Of a DNA stretch of 64,000 nt, positions 49,355 through 56,820 are shown piece after piece (the first letter of the stretch is position 1; every line of letters begins with the position of its first letter). The position numbers and the translations under genes were made by a program. The notes under the pieces are model-generated. The model made no database searches. It was not told the DNA's origin and worked only from the letters and a program-made list of their open reading frames with translations. The stretch comes from Symbiodinium natans (lineage: Eukaryota > Sar > Dinophyceae > Suessiales > Symbiodiniaceae): positions 188,001 through 252,000 of the forward strand of contig CAJNDS010002469.1 in NCBI GenBank assembly GCA_905221605.1, in the 5' to 3' direction.

Positions 49355-49430
49355 TACTTGGACCCACTTAGGGGCCTTCGGGGGGCTGATACGTATAGTC
49401 AGAACTGGGGTTCTAAGCACCCTGAACCCC
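49355..49430. mobile_element. MITE-like element, family 5, decayed
   Basis: TACTTGGACCCACTTAGG on the left and GCACCCTGAACCCC on the right; TTCTAAGCACC replaces the usual TTATAAGTACC. Confidence 0.35.
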
Positions 49431-49527
49431 CTGAGTCTTCCTGAAACGCCCGGAAGTCCCTAAAAGCGCTAAACCCCAACCCCCCGAAGCCCCTAAACCC
49501 CCTAAATTCATGGAACCCTCCCCCTAG

Positions 49528-49631
49528 AGGCACTGATCATGGTCTACATCGTGTCCGATGCGGGGAGGACGCTGATCCTTCAAAAGGCTCCGCTCCTTCG
49601 TGGAGCGTTCGCTTGGCGTGGGCTTGTTGGG
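49528..49631 (+). CDS. Candidate internal exon, unknown gene
   Basis: CCTCCCCCTAG acceptor. After two bases the frame reads ALIMVYIVSDAGRTLI, LQKAPLLRGAFAWRGL, VG, ended by GTTCTT. Hydrophobic start then amphipathic. A second frame (GTDHGLHRVRCGEDAD) is open. Confidence 0.4.
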
Positions 49632-50105
49632 GTTCTTGGTGTTTCGACTCCAGGGCTGAGGGTTGAGGGTTTAGGGCTAGGGTTTGGGGTTTAGGGTTTA
49701 GGGTTTAGGGTGTTTAGGCTTTATAGGGGTTTATAGGGTCTATAGGGTTTATAGGGTCTATAGGGTTTATAGGGTTCAAGGGTTTAGGGGTCAGAATTTC
49801 ATAAGGCATGCTGGTCTTGTGGGGACAGCAGCCAATGGATAAACAAGCTATTTGGGTTGTAGGGAGTAGACTCCTCCACATATCAAGTCAAAGAAACACA
49901 TCGCGCACGCACACACACACAAAACACACAACAACCCATCCTACAGCTCTTAGGGTATGTTCATGGCTACGTGCGGGAGGCAGGGCTCTAAACCCTAAAC
50001 CCTAAACCCTAAACCCTAAACCCTAAACCCTAAACCCTAAACCCTAAACCCTAAACCCTAAACCCTAAGCCCTAAACCCTAAACCCTAAACCTCACAATG
50101 AGCAG
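49632..50105. repeat. TTTAGGG and TATAGGGTT block, CCCTAAA array
   Basis: TTTAGGG units 49660-49715, a 9-bp TATAGGGTY run (49715-49775), non-repetitive 49780-49985, and about 15 CCCTAAA units (49987-50092). Confidence 0.7.
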
Positions 50106-50185
50106 CGACCCCAAGTGATGGCCAGGCGCTTAGCACGACGGCCGAAGGCTCAGTCAGTTGCAGAGCAGACTGCCTACCATCCCCA
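50106..50185 (+). CDS. Candidate internal exon, unknown gene
   Basis: CACAATGAGCAG acceptor; in-phase frame RPQVMARRLARRPKAQ then SVAEQTAYHP with GTTACA as donor. Basic helix-forming peptide. The upstream bases are open too. Confidence 0.45.
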
Positions 50186-50792
50186 GTTACAGCCTAGGCT
50201 TTGGGATTTGGGGTTCAGGGTTTCAAAGTATAGGGTTTAGGGTTTAGGGTTTAGGGTTTAGGGTTTCAAAGTATAGGGTTTGGAGCTCAGAGTTGCTTCG
50301 GGCCTGGGTTGAAGGTTATTGATTTAGGGTTAGAGGTTTAGGGCTGAGGCTTTGTGGGTTGGTATCTAGGGTTTTCAGGCTTATGTGTCGGGCATTTCAT
50401 GAGGCTTTGGGCCAATTCAGGGGTGCAGGGCTTGGGATGGATGCACAACACTAGTAAAGAAGTGTCCATGTTCTGAATCCAAGTTTACGAACATATGGTC
50501 AGTTCGCAAAATTGTGGTCCCGTTTTGGGTACCCGAGCATTCAGGGGCCACCTTGTGATACCAACCCCGAAAGGAACCCTATTTCCAGAGAAGCGACCAT
50601 ATGTACATAAGATGTGCTTATTGCACGTATATGTGTATGCATACCGTGTTATGCGTTTGTTGTTCGTAAAGGTCGAGTTTTTTTAATCTTTACATGAGTA
50701 TAAATAAATACATAAATATAAATAAATATATATATATATATATATGTATATATGCAGATAGTACATATATATACATATGTCCACACATTGGG
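50186..50792. other. Intron-like stretch, AT-rich at its end
   Basis: TTTAGGG units 50210-50345 with the phrase TTTCAAAGTATAGGG twice (50221, 50265), a non-repetitive part, and (AT)n/(AAAT)n tracts 50700-50780. Confidence 0.45.
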
Positions 50793-50965
50793 GGGGGGTT
50801 TCCGAATTTAGGGGTACCTTCTTGTCTTGTGGTCCTTATTATAAGGGGTCCTACATTTTGGGGATATTAGTAGGGGTCCCTTATGTTCGTAAACCCGCCA
50901 CATAGCGATATGGGAGTTTACGATCATAAGGAACCGAAAACCAATGAATCCAGAAGTTAAAAAAA

Positions 50966-51210
50966 GTTAAATCCTGATTTATTTGTTGCCTTTGGGTTGG
51001 GTTTTGACCTACCTCGACATACCCTGCCCCTCCAGAAACACAATTAAATCCAGATTTAATTGTGTTTCTTTGCGTTTGACTGGCAGACAATTAAATCCTG
51101 AGTTAATGGTATAGCAGAGACTTCTGCTAATCGGTACCTATTTGCACCATTAAATCATGGTTTAATTGTACCATTAGCACCATTAAATCATGATTTAATT
51201 GTACCATTAT
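50966..51210. repeat. AATTAAATC palindromes, five copies (two more at 51866 and 51918)
   Basis: Best copy 51035-51068: perfect 16-bp arms GAAACACAATTAAATC and its complement around a CA centre. Others at 50966, 51088, 51145 and 51178; the last two form a 33-bp tandem pair starting GCACCATTAAATC. Confidence 0.8.
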
Positions 51211-51840
51211 TATTACTATTAGTATTATTATTAGTTTCATTATTATTATTATTGGTATTATTACTATTATTCTTGTTACTATTACTATTATTGTTATTAT
51301 TACTTTTTTGTTATTCTTATTATTTCTATTCTTATTATTATTACTATTAATACTATTATTATTATTAATTACTACCACTATTATTATTACTATTATTATT
51401 ATTACTTTTAATTACTACTATTATTATTGTTATTATTACTATCATTATTGTTTATTATTACTACTACTACTATTACTATTATTCGTATTTTTTATTTTTT
51501 ATTATTTATTATTATTTTCCTATTTCTATGATTTATTATTATTAATAATATATTAATTATTATTCTTATTATTACTATTATTATTACTATTATTACATTT
51601 ATTACTATATTATTACTATTATTGCTATTATTCTATTACTAGTATTATTATTACTACTATTATTATTATTCTTACTATTATTATTATTACTATTATTATT
51701 AGCACTATTATTACTATTATTATTATTACTACTATTATTATTATTACGATTCTTATTATTTATTACTATTATTATTCTTCTTCTTATTATTATTACTATT
51801 ATTAGTATTATTATTACTATTATTACTATTATTATTCTAT
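51200..51840. repeat. (TTA)n / (ACT-ATT)n microsatellite, about 640 bp
   Basis: Almost pure triplet repeat of ATT with frequent ACT variants. Open frames across it give Leu/Tyr or Asn/Ile repeats and are not genes. Confidence 0.9.
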
Positions 51841-52106
51841 TCTGGCTTGGTCATTGATTCATGTCCATTAAATCTTGATTTAATTCTGCTGCGGGCTTGG
51901 GTCGTCTAGCAGAAACAAGTAAATCCTGATTCACTGTCTTCCATAAGGAACCCCTAAGAAAGACTCCTAAATAGTAGGATCCCCTTCTGAAAAGGACCCC
52001 AAGAAGGTACCCCTAATTTCGGAAACCTCCATATTGTCGATCGATCGGCGCCCAAAACCCCAAACCCCAAACCCCCAACCCCAAACCCCAAACCCCAAAC
52101 CTCAAG

Positions 52107-52185
52107 CCCTTGCTCGAAACGCATCGAGGTGACGAACTCCACGGTCATGGGTCTGGTTTGCTTCGCGGGGTGCCTCAGGATTGGG
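52107..52185 (+). CDS. Candidate internal exon with GTAAGG donor
   Basis: Acceptor CCAAACCTCAAG and donor GTAAGG (52186), close to consensus. After one base the frame reads PCSKRIEVTNSTVMGL then VCFAGCLRIG. The minus strand is open as well, but only the + strand has both splice edges. Confidence 0.45.
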
Positions 52186-52367
52186 GTAAGGCTCAAGGGG
52201 TTTTTAAGGGAGGGGTTTTAAGGGGTTTTAAGGGGGTTTAAGGGATTACGTTGATTTTGGGGTTCAAGGGGTTTGGGGTTTAGAGCCTAAAGGGGGTCCC
52301 CTCGAAAAAAAGCCTCAACCCCAAACCTTTGATGTGGTATGCTGAAGGGGTCTCTTGTTCATGAGCT
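52186..52367. other. G-rich intron-like piece
   Basis: Runs of TTTTAAGGGG and GGGTTTAAGG replace the usual TTTAGGG. Nothing else seen. Confidence 0.4.
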
Positions 52368-52784
52368 TTGAAGTATCTCAGAAGGATCCCAGGAGGATCT
52401 CAAGTCATTGGCTCCAGAATCCAGATTTCTGCGGGGTCAGCTTTCGATGATGCGAGAGCTTCTCCCAGATATGTACCAAAATCAGCTAGGATCACAGCTG
52501 CACAGACCAAAATGTCAAAGGAGTTTGGTGCAGCAGTGGCTCAGCACCTTGGACATCTCAACGAAGCACACAACTTCAACGCGGGAGCTGCTGTTGATCT
52601 TCCAGGAGCTGTCAAGGAAAGTGCGCACTCTAGGCTGATACACGAGCAACAAGAGGCACGACAGCTCAGTTTGCAGCGCATTATGATCCGCCTAGCAGAC
52701 ATGAGGGAAAGGCGTCGCAAAATGGAAGCCTGGATCATGCAGAGCACGATCGATGGCACCTCCGCAAGGGGCACATGCCATTAG
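52368..52784 (+). CDS. Hypothetical protein, probable terminal exon
   Basis: The longest single non-transposon open frame with real composition: 138 codons to TAG at 52782. Parts: SAFDDARASPRYVPKSAR, SKEFGAAVAQHLGHLNE, AHNFNAGAAVDLPGAVK, then a long charged helix (HSRLIHEQQEARQLSLQ, RIMIRLADMRERRRKME). GTATCTCAG at 52381 is a likely acceptor, so coding may begin at 52382 and not at the upstream TTG. No family recognised. It ends just before a TTTAGGG array. Confidence 0.55.
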   Translation: MKYLRRIPGGSQVIGSRIQISAGSAFDDARASPRYVPKSARITAAQTKMSKEFGAAVAQHLGHLNEAHNFNAGAAVDLPGAVKESAHSRLIHEQQEARQLSLQRIMIRLADMRERRRKMEAWIMQSTIDGTSARGTCH

Positions 52785-53464
52785 ACTCGAGGATCCTGCA
52801 GCGTACTCCAACCAGGGGTTTAGGGTTTAGGGTTTAGGGTTTAGGGTTTAGGGTTTAGGGTTTAGGTTTTAGGTTTTTGGGGGGTTTAGGGGGGGGAGGT
52901 TCATCAGGGTCAGGGTTCTAAAGGTCTTGGGGGGACGTTCGGGTGCTCAGGCTGAGAGCAGGACAAACGCTAGATAAACATCACATGGAGCCCTTGCCTC
53001 TGCCACAAAGATATGGTCTCTGACTCGAAGATGTGACTGAAAAAAAACCTAAACCCTAAACCCTAAACCCTAAACCCTCAACCCTCAACCCTCAACCCTC
53101 GACCCTGGACCCTGGACCCTGGACCTGGACCCTGAACCCTGAACCCTGAACCCTAACCCTAAACCCTAGCAGAAACAGTGGCCACCCCAAAGCTTAAACC
53201 ATAGGGTTTAGGGTTTTAGGGTTCTCTGGGCAGTTGCATCCGAAAAGGGGACCCAATATATATACCCCTCATATACCCTATACAACCCAAGGGCCCCTAC
53301 TTCAGAACCCTCTTAAGGAGGTCAGGGACCATATTACCCGTGTAACTACCCTAAACCCTAAACCCTAAACCCTAAACCCTAAACCCTAAACCCTAAACCC
53401 TAAACCCTAAACCCGCAGTTCCTTCACCCTAAGCCCTTAAGCCCAACATTGCTGGTCCCTGCAG
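52785..53464. other. Telomere-like blocks with variants
   Basis: TTTAGGG array 52817-52885; CCCTAAA (53049-53080), CCCTCAA and CCCTGGA variant runs (53080-53160); CCCTAAA array 53348-53412. AT-rich TATATATACCCC near 53265. Ends GGTCCCTGCAG. Confidence 0.55.
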
Positions 53465-53597
53465 TTTGGCTCCTCTCATCGAGGTTTCTGAGAAAGATCT
53501 TTTTTGCGAACGGAACGCGAAGCTTACAAGAACCGTCTGGGAACGCGAAGCAAGAAGCAACTTTGCTACAGCAGAAGCTCAGAAACGAGCCGAATGA
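53465..53597 (+). CDS. Candidate terminal exon, coiled-coil-like
   Basis: Excellent acceptor TGCTGGTCCCTGCAG. After one base the frame reads LAPLIEVSEKDLFCERN, AKLTRTVWEREARSNFA, TAEAQKRAE and TGA. Heptad-like spacing suggests a coiled coil. A second frame is open to TAG, so the choice rests on composition. GAACGCGAAGC occurs twice within it. Confidence 0.5.
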
Positions 53598-53689
53598 AGC
53601 CTTGTAGGGGTGAGGGAAAATCTAAACCCTCAGCCTCCTCAGCCTGAAGCCTCCCACCACTTTGGGGGCTTTCGAAAAAAGAAAGGGAC

Positions 53690-53873
53690 CCCCGAATTGC
53701 GTCACCTTATCATAAAGAGCCCAATAAGGTACACCGTAGGTCGGAAACCCCCAAAGGGGCCCTGAACCCCAAACCCTAATGTAGTCCCCAAATAGTAGGA
53801 TCATAAGGACCCCCACAAGGTACCCCCCCCCCCCCCCCCCCCCCCCGAATTTCGGAAGCCCCCATATGGGCCC
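53690..53873. mobile_element. Two solo copies of the 50793 element end
   Basis: Direct copies at about 53690-53768 and 53780-53873, each with GGTAC(A/C)CC and TCGGAA(A/G)CCCCC; the second has a C run (53827-53846) in the middle. They may be short non-autonomous relatives of the 1.25-kb element. Confidence 0.45.
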
Positions 53874-54052
53874 TTCAACTCTCACAAGTCCTGCGAGGTC
53901 CAATGACTCCAGGGGCTTGCGGTAGCCAAGTGGCCCTCCGAAGCCCTGAGCCCTACGCCCTAACCTCTAAACTCTAAACCCTAAACCCTAAACCCTAAGC
54001 CCTAAACCCTAAACCCTAAACCCTAAACCCTAAACCCTAAACCCTAAACCAG

Positions 54053-54133
54053 GTGGTGGGCGTCGTGGTCGCCAGTGCCATCACAGCCTACTATGATGGG
54101 CTGGAAGGGCTGAGGCGTCCCAACTTGTTGATA
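54053..54133 (+). CDS. Candidate internal exon, hydrophobic start
   Basis: CCTAAACCAG acceptor; exactly 27 in-phase codons VVGVVVASAITAYYDG then LEGLRRPNLLI, ended by GTTTAG at 54134. VVGVVVASAITAYY could be part of a membrane helix. Both edges coincide with the repeat boundaries. Confidence 0.5.
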
Positions 54134-54688
54134 GTTTAGGGTTCAGGTTTCAAGGTTCTAAGGCCGGTTGTGGGTGTAAGGTCCAGGTAGTGGGCCCCCC
54201 GCCCAAAACCCAAACCCTAAAGCCTAAACCCTGATGTGGCGTTTAGAGTTCCTAACGATTGTAATGCTCTGGGCGGGTCAGAGGTTGTTCGGGGCTGTTC
54301 ATGCCTTGTGGTTTAGGGCTTAGGGCTTGTGACGATGTTCAGGGTGAGGGGGGTTTAGGGTTTAGGGTTTAGGGTTTAGGGTTTAGGGTTTAGGGCTCGG
54401 GGCCTTTGCTGGATTTCGGAGTTTTGGGCTTATAGGGTGCCTGGCACACCTGAACACTCAGGTGCCTCCCCCACATTTACCCACCCTGCCACTTAAGAGC
54501 CACAACGGCCCTATACCCTTAACCCTAAACCCCTAAACCCCTAAACCCCTAAACCCCTAAACCCCTAAACCCCTAAACCCCAAAACCCCAAAACACTCAC
54601 TCCTCTCCCCCCTCCTCTCCTCAAGAACCCTGATACCCAAAAACCCTAAACCCTAAACCCGAAACCCTAAACCTCTTTCACGGCTCAG
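54134..54688. repeat. Intron-like stretch with an 8-bp variant array
   Basis: TTTAGGG array 54352-54395; CCCCTAAA (8-bp) run of about seven units 54522-54580; CCCTAAA 54645-54675. Pieces between show no exon. Ends TTTCACGGCTCAG. Confidence 0.6.
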
Positions 54689-54757
54689 ATGCGCTTGGCA
54701 ACCTGAGAAGATCCTGCACCGCACCCAGAGATCGCTGTTCAGGTCTCTCTGAGACAG
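54689..54757 (+). CDS. Candidate internal exon with GTGAGC donor
   Basis: CTTTCACGGCTCAG acceptor and GTGAGC donor (54758), both strong. After two bases the frame reads ALGNLRRSCTAPRDRC then SGLSET. The frame starting at once (ATGCGC) stops early. Confidence 0.5.
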
Positions 54758-55495
54758 GTGAGCAATAGGGTTTAGGGTTTAGGGTTGAGGGTTTAGGGTT
54801 TAGGGTTTAGGGTTAGGGTTTATCAGTTTAGTTTGCGGCTCATTCTTCAGGGTTGGACTCTGTGAGGGAATGTGGGTGTCTTTTAGGGTTTTGGGGTTAA
54901 GCCCTAAACCCTAAACCCTAAACCCTAAACCCTAAACCCTAAACCCTAAGTTTGCAGGTTAGAAGCTCCCTGAATTCAGGCGAAGTTAAAGTCCCCACAT
55001 GCGGCAGTTGCTCCAAGTAAAGCCCCCAAAACCGTGAACGCGCAACCCCACAAGGCTCCGGGGCATTGTAGGGTTACAAGTAGCTTGATACCCTAAACCC
55101 TAAACCCTAAACCCTAAACCCTAAACCCTAAACCCTAAACCCTAAACCCTACAGGGGTTTTGGGCTCTGGGTTGAAGGCATTCAAGGCTTGCATGAGGGT
55201 GCAGGGCTTTGGGCCTCAGTCGTTGCAGATGTAAGGGGTGACCCGAGTACCGCAATAGTTCTCCTTGAGGCCAGGCGTTTAGGGTTTAGGGTTTAGGGTA
55301 GTTTAGGGTTTAGGGTTTAAGGCTTAGCATTTAGGGAACGTAAGGCCGTTGAACCTTGAAACATTACAGAATTCTTCAAGTTAGCCTTCAGTTCCGGGAA
55401 AATTCAGGGTGCGCTTCAGCTTTTCCCGGGGAACTCAACACATTAAGCCCTGGGCCCAGAAGTCTAAACCCTAAACCCGATAGAGCCTAAACCCC
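54758..55495. other. Intron-like stretch
   Basis: TTTAGGG 54770-54830, CCCTAAA 54900-54950, non-repetitive 54960-55085, CCCTAAA array 55088-55152, TTTAGGG 55278-55320, then non-repetitive to 55460. No exon supported. Confidence 0.5.
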
Positions 55496-55558
55496 ATGTC
55501 CACCGGTCTCAATGAACCAAGCAGCAACCACTTTCCGCTGCAGCCGGATGTTGTTTAA
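55496..55558 (+). CDS. Possible short exon, unknown gene
   Basis: ATG opens MSTGLNEPSSNHFPLQPD then VV and TAA. It has no acceptor at its left edge (ACCCC), and GTTGTT just before the stop could be a donor. Weak. Confidence 0.25.
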   Translation: MSTGLNEPSSNHFPLQPDVV

Positions 55559-55850
55559 TAGAATCCTTGTCCATGCAGCACTCCCTAGAAGCCCTAACCC
55601 CTAAACCCTAAGCCCTAAACCCTAAACCCCTAGCCCTAAAACCTAAACCCTAAACCCCCTAAACCCTAAGCCCTAAACCCTTAACCTTCAACCCTAAACC
55701 CTAAACCCGAAACCCTAAACCCTAAATCCTAAACCCCCTAAACCCTAAACCTGGAACCCTAAACCCTAAACCCTAAACCCTAAGCCCTAGCCCTAAACCC
55801 CAAACCCTAAACCCTAATTAAACCCTAAAACCTGTGGCCCGCTCCCTGCC
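55559..55850. repeat. CCCTAAA block with variants
   Basis: About 230 bp of CCCTAAA, CCCTAAG and CCCCTAAA units (55594-55825) leading to the next exon. Confidence 0.7.
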
Positions 55851-55926
55851 ATGCGCCTCTTGGCCGCTCTGCTGCTGCCTTCTGCGACGCTTGCTGCGAG
55901 GGTGCCGTGGCAGAAGAGGGATTGGG
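55851..55926 (+). CDS. Candidate first coding exon with signal peptide
   Basis: ATG opens MRLLAALLLPSATLAA then RVPWQKRDW, one base before GTTTAG at 55927. A basic residue, a Leu/Ala-rich core and small residues before a likely cleavage site (TLAA/R) make a classic signal peptide, so the gene product would enter the secretory route or, in this group, possibly the plastid. Downstream exons are not identified; the retroelement begins 550 bp later. Confidence 0.5.
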
Positions 55927-56478
55927 GTTTAGGGTTTAGGGTTTAGGGTTTAGGGTTTAGGGTTTTAGGGTTTTAGGGTTTTAGGGTTTAGGGTTTAGGG
56001 TTCAGGGTTTAGGGTTCAGGGTTTCGGGTTTCGGGTTTAGGGTTGAGGGGCTTAGGGTTTAGGATTTTGGGCTTTGTGGTGTAGTAGAGCTGTAGTTTGA
56101 ATGTTTTTGACTTAAGGTCCCCTAGGCCCTAACACCCTGCAGAATACAAACCCTGAACCTTAATCTGATAGCTTCCCTTGTCAAATCTCGAAGGTCCCCA
56201 AGCAGGGCTCCTGATGTAGAGCCACTACCCCCACCCCCGCAAATGACGAGCGGTTTCCGCTTCCGTGGCTGCTTTGGGATTTAGTGGCTTCAAGGTTTTA
56301 AAGTTTTAAGCGAGGGGGGTAGGGTGTAGTAGTGGTCGCCAAGACCGCCCAAACCGAGGCAAAGCTAAGCCGTCCGAGACATAGTCAGCCAAATCCAAGC
56401 ATCACTCCATGGTAGACTCAGGTTTGCCCAAAAACCCCAACCCTCCTAAACCCTAAACCCTAAGCCCTAAACCGTTAA
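55927..56478. other. TTTAGGG block up to element 2
   Basis: TTTAGGG/TTTTAGGG/TTCAGGG units 55925-56065, non-repetitive 56070-56420, CCCTAAA pieces 56435-56475. The second retroelement starts where the C units stop. Confidence 0.55.
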
Positions 56479-56768
56479 TGTGAATGATCCCCGAACCACA
56501 GCACATTTTGGGAACCCCTTTGTGTCGGCTCCGCCGCACATCGGGGAAACCACCTTAGAACGCCGTGGCCTGTTCACCATGTTGGCTCAAGTAATCCCTA
56601 GAGTGTAGGTCACTCATAGGTTGGAAGTAAGCGCAATAGCGTAACTGGAAACCGCCCGGGTGCACGAGACGGAGACTGAAGGCGAACATCAGTGCAGAAA
56701 ACAAGTGCGAGACCATTTGGCTGGTGAGGAGCCAAAGCGTAGTGCAAGCAACTACCCGACCTCACGCA
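56479..56768 (+). repeat. Candidate 5' LTR of element 2
   Basis: TGTGAATGATCC (56479) to CTCACGCA (56768) would be a TG...CA LTR of about 290 bp placed correctly before a possible primer site and gag. The partner LTR is beyond the window, so the ends are a guess. Confidence 0.4.
56577..56591 (+). other. Near-match to the 3' end of the dinoflagellate spliced leader
   Basis: CCATGTTGGCTCAAG differs by one base from the last 15 nt of the conserved leader (CCATTTTGGCTCAAG). The preceding CCGTAG is not conserved and no SL RNA gene context is seen, so it would be a relict left when a trans-spliced mRNA was reverse-transcribed. Confidence 0.35.
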
Positions 56769-56820
56769 GGTTATCAGCCGTATAGCGGTTGCGACTTGCG
56801 ACTACTGTACGGGCTGAGCT
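56769..56820 (+). other. Element 2 leader and candidate primer site
   Basis: GGTTATCAGCC at 56769 resembles the initiator-tRNA primer site (TGGTATCAG...). Only 52 nt separate it from the gag ATG. Confidence 0.35.

Larger units (their letters stand above)
50793..52040. mobile_element. 1.25-kb AT-rich element with about 95-bp inverted ends
   Basis: The left end GGGGTTTCCGAATTTAGGGG then TACCTTCTTG (50796 on) matches the reverse complement of the right end (GGAGGTTTCCGAAATTAGGG), and the match resumes through AGGGGTCCCTTATG / AGGGGTTCCTTATG. The interior is a (TTA)n tract plus repeated AATTAAATC palindromes, very unlike its GC-rich surroundings. No ORF with real complexity. Single copies of the end sequence also occur at 53690-53873. 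Confidence 0.6.

Noticed and set aside
51127-51556. Asn/Ile and Leu/Tyr repeat proteins
   Set aside because: Translations of the TTA microsatellite.
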